Part shown: positions 8,375 through 17,900 of the stretch, piece by piece
Numbering within the stretch: the first letter of the stretch is position 1
Layout: each line of letters starts with the position of its first letter
NCBI RefSeq assembly: GCF_900100395.1
Contig: NZ_FNFB01000007.1
Span: forward strand, 186,001 to 250,000
Source: Nonomuraea maritima
Lineage (GTDB): Bacteria > Actinomycetota > Actinomycetes > Streptosporangiales > Streptosporangiaceae
DNA: 64,000 bases
Direction of reading: 5' to 3'
Position numbers and translations under genes: made by a program
Notes under the pieces: generated by a model
What the model saw: the letters and a program-made list of their open reading frames with translations, nothing else
Database searches by the model: none
What the model was told of the DNA's origin: nothing

Positions 8375-9522
8375 GTGAGGGCTCCCGTCCTGGGCAGTAC
8401 GGCGGTCACGGTCCAGCCGCGACCGGGGTTGGGGCCGGCCTCGCAGGCGCCGCCGAGCAGCCGGGCGCGTTCGGCCATGCCGAGGAGCCCGTACCCGGGG
8501 GCCGGGACGGCACGGCCCGCGGTGCTGTCACCGTCGTCGCTCACCCGCAGGCGCACCGACGTGTCGTCGGCCGCGACGCTGACCTCGATCCGGCTGGCGT
8601 GCCGGGCGTGCCGCCGGGCGTTGGTGACCGACTCCTGGGCGATGCGGTAGATCGCCGCCCCGACGGCGGGCGCGAGGCCGTCGAGGTCTCCCCTGATCGC
8701 CACCGCGACGGACGGCCCGGCCCCCGATCGGCCGGCGAGCTGCTCGAGGTCGGCGACCTGCGGTTGGGGCGCGGTGCCGGTCGGCTCGTCGCTGCGCAGC
8801 ACCCGGACCATCGCGCGCATCTCGGTGAGCGTACGGGACGCCTCGGCCTCGATCACCCGCAGCGCGTCGACGGCGACCGTGGCGGCGTCGCCCGGCCTGG
8901 CCGCGGCGGTGGCGAGGCCCGCCTGCGCCCGGATCGCGATCGCCGACACGTGGTGGGCGACGGTGTCGTGCAGGTCGCGGGCCAGGTGAGCGCGTTCGAG
9001 CAGCTTGACCTGCTCCAGCTCCCGCATCCGGGCCCGCGCCCGGTACCGGAGGGCGCCGCCGGTCGCGAAGGCCGCGGACACGACGGTGAGCGCCGCGACG
9101 CTGTCCTGCGCCGCGAGGTGCCCGGACGCGACGGAGGCCGCCACCGCGCCGCACATCAGCAGCAGCCCGGCGGCGGCCTCCCTGCCGGACCCCCACCGGG
9201 ACACGGCATGGACGAGGATCAGCACGTATGCCGTCGCGGACAGCTCCGACGGATCGGCCCCGGCCAGGAGCTGGAGCAGGGCAGAGACGACGACGGGCAC
9301 CGCGAGGGCGGGCAGCGGACTCGTCCGCCGCCATAACAGCGCCGGGAGCATCGCGAGGGCGTAGCTCACCGACAAAGGCCGCCACTGCAGGTCGCTCCGC
9401 AGGGTGCCTTCCAGCACGATGAGCAGGACGAGCACGCCCACCAGCGCCCCGTCGCGCCACCCGCGCCCCGGAGGTCGGACGGGACGGGGTTCGGTCCATA
9501 AGGAACGGATCAGCCCCTGCAC
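8371..9522 (-). CDS. Sensor histidine kinase (HisKA_3 / NarL-partner type)
   Basis: A 383-residue membrane kinase. About residues 22-160 carry roughly five hydrophobic segments and no large extracellular loop, suggesting an intramembrane sensor. Then come a HisKA_3 dimerisation domain with the phospho-acceptor motif ARDLHDTVAHHVSAIAI and a HATPase domain (ESVTNARRHARHA, VSDDGDS, GYGLLGMAERA). The GTG at 9522 was chosen because longer open sequence upstream is the LysR gene read in another frame. It pairs with the coupled response regulator at 7715-8374. The stimulus is unknown. Confidence 0.9.
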   Translation of the reverse strand: MQGLIRSLWTEPRPVRPPGRGWRDGALVGVLVLLIVLEGTLRSDLQWRPLSVSYALAMLPALLWRRTSPLPALAVPVVVSALLQLLAGADPSELSATAYVLILVHAVSRWGSGREAAAGLLLMCGAVAASVASGHLAAQDSVAALTVVSAAFATGGALRYRARARMRELEQVKLLERAHLARDLHDTVAHHVSAIAIRAQAGLATAAARPGDAATVAVDALRVIEAEASRTLTEMRAMVRVLRSDEPTGTAPQPQVADLEQLAGRSGAGPSVAVAIRGDLDGLAPAVGAAIYRIAQESVTNARRHARHASRIEVSVAADDTSVRLRVSDDGDSTAGRAVPAPGYGLLGMAERARLLGGACEAGPNPGRGWTVTAVLPRTGALT

Positions 9523-9542
9523 GCCCCCATGGTACGTACCTG

Positions 9543-10403
9543 TCAGAAAGCGGCCGCGATGGCGGCGAACTCGGCGAACAGGGGGCTGCGGCGGGTGCTG
9601 TCCCAGGCGAGGCAGACCTGGTTCGGCGGCAGGTCGGTGACCTGGACGTACGCGACGTCCGGCCGGGTGTAGAAGGTCGCCACGGACAGCGGCAGCACGG
9701 CGACGCCGTGGCCTCCGGCGACGTGTTCGAGCTTCTCCTCCACGGCGTGGAACACCGGCGCCGGCCGGCGCCGGCCCGGTCGCCGCAGCTCGGTGGCGAT
9801 GTCGCGCCACTCGGGAACGGCGTCGGGGTCCTGGAGGAGGTGCTCGTCGGCGAGGTCGGCGATGGTGATCGCTTCCTTGCCTGCCAGGCGGTGACCGGCG
9901 GGCAAGGCGGCGACGCGCGGCTCGCTCGTGAGCGGTTCGACCTTCAGCCCGCGCTGGTCGATCGGCAGGCGGACGTAGCCGATGTCCACCCGTCCGTCGT
10001 GGATGGCGGCGGTCTGGTCGTCCCAGGTGGTGCGCACCACCTCCACCGTCAGCTCCGAGTGGCGTTCGCGCAGTTCCCGTACCGCTGGGGTGACGATCAG
10101 CCCGGGCATGAACCCGACGGTGAAGGTGCGGGCGCCTCGCGCGGCGCGGCCGACGCGCCGGCGCAGCGCCTCGGCTGCGGCCAGCAGCGGGACGGCGTCG
10201 GCGAGCAGCTGCTCGCCCGCGGGGGTGAGCTCGGTGGCCCGCCTGCTGCGGACGAAGAGCTGCGCCTTCAGCTCCTCCTCCAGCGCGCGGATCTGGCGGG
10301 ACAGTACGGGCTGCGCGATGTGCAGCGCCTCGGCCGCCCGCCCGAAGTGCAGCCGGTCGGCCACCGCGACGAAGTAGCGCAGCTTTCGTAGATCGACGTC
10401 CAC
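9543..10403 (-). CDS. LysR-family transcriptional regulator
   Basis: A 286-residue protein with the LysR winged helix-turn-helix at residues 1-62 (LRKLRYFVAVADRLHFGRAAEALHI split as LRKLRYFVAVADRLHFGR and AAEALHIAQPVLSRQIR). A periplasmic-binding-protein-like effector domain follows at about 90-286. It starts at GTG 10403 and diverges from the SDR gene at 10529. A T-N11-A palindrome lies 22 bp upstream of its start. The arrangement indicates that it controls the SDR gene and itself in response to a small molecule. Confidence 0.93.
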   Translation of the reverse strand: MDVDLRKLRYFVAVADRLHFGRAAEALHIAQPVLSRQIRALEEELKAQLFVRSRRATELTPAGEQLLADAVPLLAAAEALRRRVGRAARGARTFTVGFMPGLIVTPAVRELRERHSELTVEVVRTTWDDQTAAIHDGRVDIGYVRLPIDQRGLKVEPLTSEPRVAALPAGHRLAGKEAITIADLADEHLLQDPDAVPEWRDIATELRRPGRRRPAPVFHAVEEKLEHVAGGHGVAVLPLSVATFYTRPDVAYVQVTDLPPNQVCLAWDSTRRSPLFAEFAAIAAAF

Positions 10404-10424
10404 CAGCTCGTTCTCCCATCCTTG

Positions 10425-10439
10425 ATACCTCCAGGGTAT
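10425..10439. promoter_or_regulatory. Putative LysR binding site (T-N11-A)
   Basis: The 15-bp sequence ATACCTCCAGGGTAT is an inverted repeat with ATACC/GGTAT arms and fits the T-N11-A rule for LysR regulators. It lies in the 125-bp spacer between the divergent LysR and SDR genes. Confidence 0.6.
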
Positions 10440-10528
10440 TACAGATGCGGCGAAGGGTCTTGGACGGCTGAGTGCGGCAGGGGCGATTCTGGACAGGTCG
10501 CTAATCCCGGACTCAAAGGACCGATTTC

Positions 10529-11248
10529 ATGGATCTGCAAGGTCAACGCGTCGTCGTGCTCGGCGGGACCTCCGGCATCGGGCTGGCCACCGCGCAGGCG
10601 GCCGCACGCCAGGGCGCCGTGGTCACGGTCGCCTCCAGCAGGCAGGCGAGCGTCGATCACGCGCTCACCCTGCTGCCCGGCCAGTGCTCCGGGCACGTCG
10701 TGGACCTCACCGACGCGCGGGCGGTGGGGCGGCTGTTCGAGAGCGTCGGGGAGTTCTCGCACCTGGTGTACACCGCCGGCGAACCGCTGGCGCTGATGCC
10801 GGTGGACACGCTCGACCTGGACGCGGCGCGCACCTTCTTCGAACTGCGCTACTTCGGCGCGCTGGGGGCGGTCCGCGCGGCGCTGCCGTACCTGCGCCGG
10901 GACGGCTCGATCACCCTGACCACCGGCACCGCCAAGGACCGGCCGGGCCCGGGCTGGTCGGTCGCGGCGAGCATCTGCGGTGCGATGGAGTCGCTGACCA
11001 GGGCGCTGGCGGTCGAGCTCGCGCCCGTCCGGGTGAACGTCGTCTCGCCAGGCTTCGTACGGTCGCCGCTGTGGTCGGGGATGGGGGAGGAGGAACGCGA
11101 GCGGATGTACGCGGATGTCGCCACCGCGATCCCGGTGGGCCGGGTCGGCGAGGTCGACGACATCGCCCGGGCGTACGTCTTCCTGATGACAGAACCCTTC
11201 GCCTCGGGAACCGTCCTCACGGTGGACGGCGGCCACATCCTCGTCTGA
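10529..11248 (+). CDS. SDR-family protein lacking the usual catalytic Tyr and Lys
   Basis: A 239-residue Rossmann-fold protein. The cofactor motif LGGTSGIGLATAQAA is intact, and the end (GTVLTVDGGHILV) is SDR-like. The canonical Tyr-x-x-x-Lys is replaced: the matching stretch is VAASI within WSVAASICGAMES, so Tyr and Lys become Val and Ile. It may use another mechanism or act as a binding protein. It is divergent from the LysR regulator at 9543 and probably regulated by it. The start at ATG 10529 follows the spacer operator. Confidence 0.85.
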   Translation: MDLQGQRVVVLGGTSGIGLATAQAAARQGAVVTVASSRQASVDHALTLLPGQCSGHVVDLTDARAVGRLFESVGEFSHLVYTAGEPLALMPVDTLDLDAARTFFELRYFGALGAVRAALPYLRRDGSITLTTGTAKDRPGPGWSVAASICGAMESLTRALAVELAPVRVNVVSPGFVRSPLWSGMGEEERERMYADVATAIPVGRVGEVDDIARAYVFLMTEPFASGTVLTVDGGHILV

Positions 11249-11265
11249 GAAATCTACAAGGTAAA

Positions 11266-11294
11266 GGCGGCGGGCTGGGGCCACCCCCGCCGCC
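11266..11294 (+). terminator. GC-rich hairpin terminator after the SDR gene
   Basis: GGCGGCGGG at 11266-11274 pairs with CCCGCCGCC at 11286-11294. It lies 17 bp after the SDR stop codon and has no T-run. A further 150 bp to the next gene holds two imperfect copies of a CTCGACG-x-GGGAAA-GCCG unit at about 11325-11345 and 11358-11376. Confidence 0.5.
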
Positions 11295-11466
11295 CCCACA
11301 GGGACAGCGGCCCACCTCACCCCCTCGACGGCGGGAAAGGCCGTCGCGCCACCTCCTCGACGATGGGAAAGCCGCGAGCTAAATGAGCAAAAGATTGATC
11401 GCCTCCCTGCCCCCATGGAGACTTGCGCTCAATTCCCCCTGCTCATGGAGCGTCAGCGGAGGCACG

Positions 11467-14400
11467 ATGGCCCCGGTAAGCACCGCAGCGCGACGCCGCA
11501 GAGGCGCCCGCTTATTACGCCCCACCTCGCTCATCACCTACCTCACGGCAGTCGCCACCGCGACTGCCTTTTTCGTGCCCGGAGTCGCGCCGGCGTCCGC
11601 GACGCCACAGGCGCCGGCGGCCGGGCATCGGCAGGAGCCACCCGACACGGCCACCGAGCAGGGCGCCCTGGCGGCGGCCCGGCAGAGCGGGGACCGGGTC
11701 GAGGTCGGCTCGCTGCGTACGGAGACCCGCACCGTGTACGCCGAGCCGGACGGCGGATTCGTGCTGGAGCAGCACGCCCGCCCGATCCGGGTGCGCCAGG
11801 ACGGCCGGTGGACGCCGGTCGACACCACCCTGCGCCGCCTGCCCGACGGCTCCGTCGCTCCTGGCGCGACCGCCGTCGACGTGCGGTTCTCCGGCGGCGG
11901 CGGCGAAGGCGCGATGGCCGAGGTCGCGAGGGGCGGCAAGGCGCTGGCGGTGACGTGGCCGGGCACCCTGCCGGAGCCGGTGCTGGACGGCGCGACCGCC
12001 ACGTACCCGGAGGTCTTCCCCGACGTGGACCTGCAGGTGACGGCGGACGTGGACGGGTTCTCCCACGTGCTGGTCGTCAGATCGCGGAAGGCGGCGCTGA
12101 GCGGCGTCCTCGACCGGCTGCGGTTCGGGCTGAGTGCGCGGGGCCTGTCGGTGCTCCAGGGCAGGGGCGGTGGGATGCAGGCCGTGGACGGCTCGGGCGC
12201 GGAGGTCTTCTCGGCGCCGACCCCGCTGATGTGGGACTCGCCCGCCGACCAGCAGGGCAAGCGGATGGCGCCGGCGAACCGCGCGGGGGAGGGGCCGAAC
12301 CCGGGTTCGCGGCACGAGGCGATGGGCCTGGCGGTGGCCGGTGGGACGATGACGCTGACTCCCGACCGCGCCATGCTGGCCGATCCGGACACCCGGTATC
12401 CGGTGTTCCTTGACCCGTCGGTGTCGGCGGCGCGGGGGGCGTGGACGGCGGTCTGGAAGAAGTACCCGACCACGAACTATCTCAACTCGAGCGACGTGGC
12501 CCGGGTCGGGCACGAGGACGACACGGGCGGCACCAGCCGGTCGTTCTTCCAGATGAACACCGGCACGGCCATCCACGGCAAGCAGATCATCAAGGCGACC
12601 TTCCGTACGTACGAGACGTGGTCGTGGTCGTGCACGAAGAAGCCGGTTGAGCTGTGGCTGACGGGGACGATCAGCAAGTCCACCACGTGGAACAACCAGC
12701 CGTCGTGGGCCACGAAGCTCGACACCGAGACGGTCGCGAAGGGGTGGAGCACCTCGTGCCCGGCGGGCGGGGTGGAGTTCGACGCGACCGAGGCGGCGGT
12801 CCAGGCGTCGGCGAAGAACTGGTCGACCATCACGCTGGGGCTGCGCGCCACGAGCGAGACCGACACGTACGCGTGGAAGAAGTTCCGCAACAACCCGACG
12901 CTCGTCGTGGAGTACAACTCCGTCCCGGCCGCGCCGGTGGCCGCGGACGCGTGGTCGGACCCGGGGGGCGTGTGCGTGTCGGGCGCGGCCCGTCCGCTGG
13001 TCGGCACCGCCACGCCGAAGCTGTGGGCGAAGTTGAAGGACGACGACAACTCGGTGATGGGCCGCTTCGAGTGGTACGACGCGGTGGGCACGAAGCGGGG
13101 CGAGTTCCTGACCCCCGCCGCGTCGTCGGGCAACGCCTTCAGCGTCGCCGTCCCGGCCGGGGTGTACGGGGACGGTTCGGTGATCCGGTGGCGGGTGCGG
13201 GGCGAGGACGGCCGGGCGGCCGGCGGGTGGAGCCCGTGGTGCGAGATCGGCGTGGACACCACGGCGCCGGGCGTCGAGCCCGCCGTCGCTTCCGAGCAGT
13301 ATCCGGAGAACGCCTGGGGTGACGGGCTGGGTCGCGCCGGGACGTTCGTCCTCGGGGCGAACGGCGTGCCTGACGTGACGGCGTTCCTGTACGGGCTGAA
13401 CACCAACCCCGTGACGGAGGCGCGCGCCGACGCGGCGGGCGGCTCGGCGACGGTCCGCCTGACGCCGATGGAGGAGGGCCCGAACGTGCTGTCGGTGCGG
13501 AGCAAGGACGCCGCCGGCCGGCAGGGCCCGATCCGCAGTTACGTGTTCAACGTGCGCGCGGGGACCGGTCCGGCGGCTTACTGGCGGCTGGACGAGGGCT
13601 CAGGCGTGACGGCCGGCGACGAGGCGGGCGCGAGTCCCGCGGCGGTGACCGGGGCGGCGTGGGGCGAGGGCCGCGCGGGCAGGGCGCTGCGTTTCGCGGG
13701 CGCGGGCCAGTACGCGGCGACGTCGGCCGGTGTCGTCGCCACGGACCGCAACCTGGCGGTGTCGGCGTGGGTGCGGCTGTCGTCGCTGCCCGCGGGCAAC
13801 GTGGCGGCGGTGAGCCAGAGCGGCCAGGACAACAGCGGCTTCTGGCTCGGTTACCGGGGGGCGGCGAAGTCGTGGGCGTTCATGATGAACCATCCGGGCG
13901 GCACGACGCAGCCCGTGTGGGTGACGAGCGCCGCGGTGGTCCCGGTCGCGGGCCAGTGGGCCCACCTGGCGGGCGTGTACGACTCGGCGTCCAGGTCGTT
14001 GTTCCTGTACGTGAACGGGCTGCTCGCCGCGGGGCCGGTGGCCTACCACGGCGGGGCGGGGCCCGCGACGGCCGTGCAGTTCGGTCAGGCCCGCTACCAG
14101 GGCAGGCAGACCGATCCGTGGCCGGGCGAGGTGGACGAGGTGCGCATCCACGATCGGGCGCTGGCGCCGGACGAGGTGGTGCGGCTGGTCAACCACGCGG
14201 CGACGCTCACCGGCCACTGGAGGCTGGACGAGGAGAGCGGCGGGTCGGCCGCCGACGCCGCGAACCGTACCGGGCCGCTCGCCGTGGGCGCGGGCGCGTC
14301 GTGGACGGGCGGCTGGCTCGACGGCGCGCTCGCGCTGGACGGCGTGACCGGTCACGCGCAGGCCGCGGGCCCCGCGGTGCGCAGCGACGACAGTTTCACC

Positions 14401-14844
14401 GTCACGGCGTGGGTGCAGCTGGACACGCTGCCCGCCGGTGACGTGGCGGCGGTGTCGCAGAGCGGTTCGCGGGCCGGTGGTTTCGCGCTCGGGTACGCGG
14501 CGGACGGGCCGCGCTGGTCGTTCGGCATGGCGAACGCCGACGCGGACGGCGCGCCGCGGACGCGGGCCCGGTCGGACGCGGTGCCGTTCGCGATGGAGTG
14601 GACGCATGTGGCGGGCGTGTACGACGCGCTCGCCAGGAAGGTGCGGGTGTACGTGGGCGGCCGGTACGTGGCGAGCGCCGAGGCCGACCACGCGAGCACC
14701 TGGAACGCCGCGGGGCCGCTGCAGGTGGGCCGCGTGGTGAGCGACGGGTCGTTCACCGGGTTCTGGCCCGGGATCGTCGACGACGTACGCACCTATCAGG
14801 GCGCGCTGAGCGACACGGACGTCGCCAGGCTCGCCGCCGAGTGA
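11467..14844 (+). CDS. Large secreted LamG/DNRLRE-domain protein upstream of an RHS protein
   Basis: A 1125-residue exported protein. The N-terminus has an Arg-rich segment (AARRRRGARLLRP), a hydrophobic core and an ASA-type cleavage region. An actinobacterial N-terminal domain of unknown function follows, then a DNRLRE-like carbohydrate or surface module at about residues 326-485 (TWNNQPSWATKL, LVVEYNS). An Ig-like stretch comes next, then two concanavalin-like LamG domains at about 703-908 and 918-1125, each starting YWRLDEGSG- or HWRLDEESG- and ending with DEVRIHDRAL- or DDVRTYQGAL-type motifs. GGAGG at 11458-11462 supports the ATG at 11467. It precedes the RHS gene by 76 bp, an often-seen pair; it may help display or deliver the RHS protein at the cell surface (inference). 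Confidence 0.85.
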   Translation: MAPVSTAARRRRGARLLRPTSLITYLTAVATATAFFVPGVAPASATPQAPAAGHRQEPPDTATEQGALAAARQSGDRVEVGSLRTETRTVYAEPDGGFVLEQHARPIRVRQDGRWTPVDTTLRRLPDGSVAPGATAVDVRFSGGGGEGAMAEVARGGKALAVTWPGTLPEPVLDGATATYPEVFPDVDLQVTADVDGFSHVLVVRSRKAALSGVLDRLRFGLSARGLSVLQGRGGGMQAVDGSGAEVFSAPTPLMWDSPADQQGKRMAPANRAGEGPNPGSRHEAMGLAVAGGTMTLTPDRAMLADPDTRYPVFLDPSVSAARGAWTAVWKKYPTTNYLNSSDVARVGHEDDTGGTSRSFFQMNTGTAIHGKQIIKATFRTYETWSWSCTKKPVELWLTGTISKSTTWNNQPSWATKLDTETVAKGWSTSCPAGGVEFDATEAAVQASAKNWSTITLGLRATSETDTYAWKKFRNNPTLVVEYNSVPAAPVAADAWSDPGGVCVSGAARPLVGTATPKLWAKLKDDDNSVMGRFEWYDAVGTKRGEFLTPAASSGNAFSVAVPAGVYGDGSVIRWRVRGEDGRAAGGWSPWCEIGVDTTAPGVEPAVASEQYPENAWGDGLGRAGTFVLGANGVPDVTAFLYGLNTNPVTEARADAAGGSATVRLTPMEEGPNVLSVRSKDAAGRQGPIRSYVFNVRAGTGPAAYWRLDEGSGVTAGDEAGASPAAVTGAAWGEGRAGRALRFAGAGQYAATSAGVVATDRNLAVSAWVRLSSLPAGNVAAVSQSGQDNSGFWLGYRGAAKSWAFMMNHPGGTTQPVWVTSAAVVPVAGQWAHLAGVYDSASRSLFLYVNGLLAAGPVAYHGGAGPATAVQFGQARYQGRQTDPWPGEVDEVRIHDRALAPDEVVRLVNHAATLTGHWRLDEESGGSAADAANRTGPLAVGAGASWTGGWLDGALALDGVTGHAQAAGPAVRSDDSFTVTAWVQLDTLPAGDVAAVSQSGSRAGGFALGYAADGPRWSFGMANADADGAPRTRARSDAVPFAMEWTHVAGVYDALARKVRVYVGGRYVASAEADHASTWNAAGPLQVGRVVSDGSFTGFWPGIVDDVRTYQGALSDTDVARLAAE

Positions 14845-14860
14845 CCGCGCTTTTCCCCGT

Positions 14861-14885
14861 GGCGGGGCCGCGTCGCGGCCCCGCC
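14861..14885 (+). terminator. Strong hairpin between the LamG and RHS genes
   Basis: GGCGGGGCCGCG at 14861-14872 and CGCGGCCCCGCC at 14874-14885 form a near-continuous 12-bp palindrome. It may terminate or attenuate transcription between the two large genes, so that the RHS gene is made in smaller amount. No T-run follows. Confidence 0.5.
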
Positions 14886-14920
14886 CGTCCCGGCCGCATT
14901 CCCCTGCTCGACTCTGGACG

Positions 14921-17900
14921 GTGAGGATGTACGCATCCGATGAGTTCTCGGAGCACGAACGTTCGACGTTTCTGATCTACGAGTGGTCCTGGCGCAAGCT
15001 TCGCTGGTTCGTGCGTGGCTGCGCCGCCCTGGTCGTGCTGCTGGTGGTGTCGCTGGTGTACGCGCTGCCGGCGCAGGCCGCGCCCCGGGAGCGTCCTGAG
15101 GTGCAGAAGGAGGAGCCGGTTGCGGGGGCCGCGGTCCCGGTGCTGCCGAAGGGCGCGGACGCCGCGGCGAAGGGGGCGCTCAAGGCGGCCCCGGCGGTGT
15201 CGTGGCCGGAGCCCGGCACGGTCGAGTTGACGCCGGGTGGCGCGGCGCGCACGTCCGCGGGTTCGCTGCCGGTGGGGATCGCCGCCGCGGCCGGGGCGAA
15301 GGCGAAGGGGGCGCCGGAGCGGGTCAAGGTCGAGGTGCTGGACCGGGCGCGGGCGCCGGACGTGCCGGGGGTGGCGCTGCGGCTGTCGCGCGGCCAGGGC
15401 GCGACGCGCGGTGGCCCCGCGAACGTCGAGCTGGACTACTCGGGTTTCCGGCACGCGTTCGGCGGTGACTACGCCGCGCGGTTGCGGCTGGTGAAGCTGC
15501 CGGAGTGCGCGCTGGGCGGGGGCGCGGCGGTCACCGCGCGGGACTGTCCCGCGCCGGAGCCGGTGCCGAGCGAGAACGACGTCCAGGCCGGCCGGGTGAG
15601 CGCCGAGGTGGAGGTGGCGGAGTCGGGGGCGTCGCTGTACGCGTTGACGGCCGGGGCCGCGGGCGCGTCCGGTGACTACGCGGCCACGTCGCTGTCGCCG
15701 TCGGCGACGTGGAGCGTGGGCGTGCAGTCGGGTGACTTCTCGTGGAACCAGCCGATGCGGGTGCCGCCGTCGATCGGCGGTGAGGAGCCGGTGGTCAGCC
15801 TGGCGTACTCCGCGCAGAGCGTGGACGGGCGGACGTCGTCCACCAACAACCAGGTGTCGTGGGCGGGCGAGGGTTTCGACCTGGCGCCGGGAGGTTACGT
15901 CGAGCGCCGCTACAAGTCGTGCACGGCCGACGGGCGCAAGACCGGTGACCTGTGCTGGGACCACGAGAACGCGACGCTGATGCTGAACGGCTCGGCGGTG
16001 GAGCTGGTGAAGGACGCGGCGACGAAGGCGTGGCGGCCCAGGCGGGACGACGGCACCAAGGTCGAGCTGCTGACGGGCGCGGTAAACGGCGACAACGACG
16101 GGGAGTACTGGCGGCTCACCACGACGGACGGCACGCAGTACCACTTCGGGCTGAACCGGTTGCCGGGCTGGGCGTCGGGGCGGGCGGAGACGAAGTCGGC
16201 CTGGACGGTGCCGGTGTTCGGCAACGAGGCGGGCGAGCCGTGCCACAGTGCGACGCCGGCGAACGCGTGGTGTCAGCAGGCGTGGCGGTGGAACCTCGAC
16301 TACGTGGTGGACCGGCACGGCAACGCCACCACGTACTGGTACGCGACGGAGACCAACCACTACGGCCGCAACGACAAGCCCGAGCTGGGGACGCCGTACG
16401 TGCGGGGTGGCCACCTGAGCCGCGTCGACTACGGCTACCGGTCCGGCGAGCTGTTCACCGTCGCGGCGGCGGCGCGGGTCGTCTTCACCGTGGCCGAGCG
16501 GTGCGTCCCGGGCGGCGCGGTCACGTGTGAGCCGGGCCAGCTGTCCAAGGACACCGCCGGCCACTGGCCGGACGTGCCGTTCGACCGCAACTGCGGCGCG
16601 GGGGAGACGTGCAAGGACCGGTTGTCGCCGACGTTCTGGAGCCGTAAGCGGCTGGCGAAGGTGACCACGCAGGTGCGGTCGGGCTCGGCGTACCGCGACG
16701 TGGACTCGTGGACGCTCACGCACACGTTCCCGGCGACCGGCGACGGGTTGAGCCCGGCGCTGTGGCTGGCGTCGGTGCAGCACGCCGGCCATGTCGGCGC
16801 TACGGTCACGCTGCCCGCGGTGACGTTCGCCGGGGTGCAGTTGCAGAACCGGGTCGACGCCGACGAGGGGCGCGCTCCGCTGTACAAGTGGCGGGTGCAG
16901 TCGGTGTACAGCGAGGCCGGCGGGGAGCTGCGGGTCACGTACGCGCCGCAGGAGTGCCTGCCGGGGAGCGCGCCGGCGGCCGACCGCAACACCAAGCGGT
17001 GCTTCCCGCAGCGGTGGGCGCCGCAGGACGAGATGGAGGTGGTCGACTGGTTCCACAAGTACGTGGTCGCGCAGACCGTGGAGATCGACCGGACGGCGCG
17101 CTCGCCGTGGGTGGTGACGGACTACGAGTACCTGGACGGCGGCGCGTGGCGGTACGCCGAGCACATCCTGGTCAAGCCCAAGGAGCGCACGTGGTCGGAG
17201 TGGCGCGGGTACGCCCGGGTCCGGGTGCGGGAGGGTGACGGCAGGGACGCGCCGCGCACGCTGACCGAGCACCGGTTCTACCGGGGCATGCACGGCGACC
17301 GGCTGGCCGACGGCACCCGCAGGACGGTGCGGGTCACCGATTCCGAGGGCAAGGCGCGCGACGACCTGGAGCAGTTCTCCGGCGCGGACCTGGAGACGAT
17401 CGTGCACGACGGCGACGGCGGCCCGATCCTGTCGGCGACCGTCGAGGAGCCGTGGTCGCGCAGGACGGCGGAGTTCACGTTCGAGGGCGTGACGAAGACG
17501 GCGTACGTCGTGCAACCGGAGAAGATGGCGACGCGCGACCTGAAGGAGGACGGCGGCTGGCGGCGCACCGCGGAGGAGCGGGCCTACGACGAGTACGGGT
17601 TCGTCACCCAGGTGAGCGAGCTGGGCGACGTGGCGGACACGGGCGACGACACGTGCACGCGTTACACCTACGCACGCGACGCGGCCGTGTGGATGCTCGA
17701 CTTCACCAGCCGGGTGGAGAAGGTGGGCAAGCCGTGCTCGGTCACGCCGCAGCGGCCCGGCGACGTGCTGTCGGACCAGCGGTTCCATTTCGACGGGCGG
17801 GCGTTCGGGCAGCCGCCGGTGCGCGGTGACGTGACCCGTGAGGAGAGCCTGGCCTCCTACGACGGGTCCACGGCGAGGTACGTCCTGGACATCGCCCGTA

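Noticed and set aside
8371..10419. A single long minus-strand frame covering both the histidine kinase and the LysR region
   Set aside because: The upstream part is the LysR gene read in another frame; the real LysR protein is encoded at 9543-10403, and the kinase starts at about 9522.
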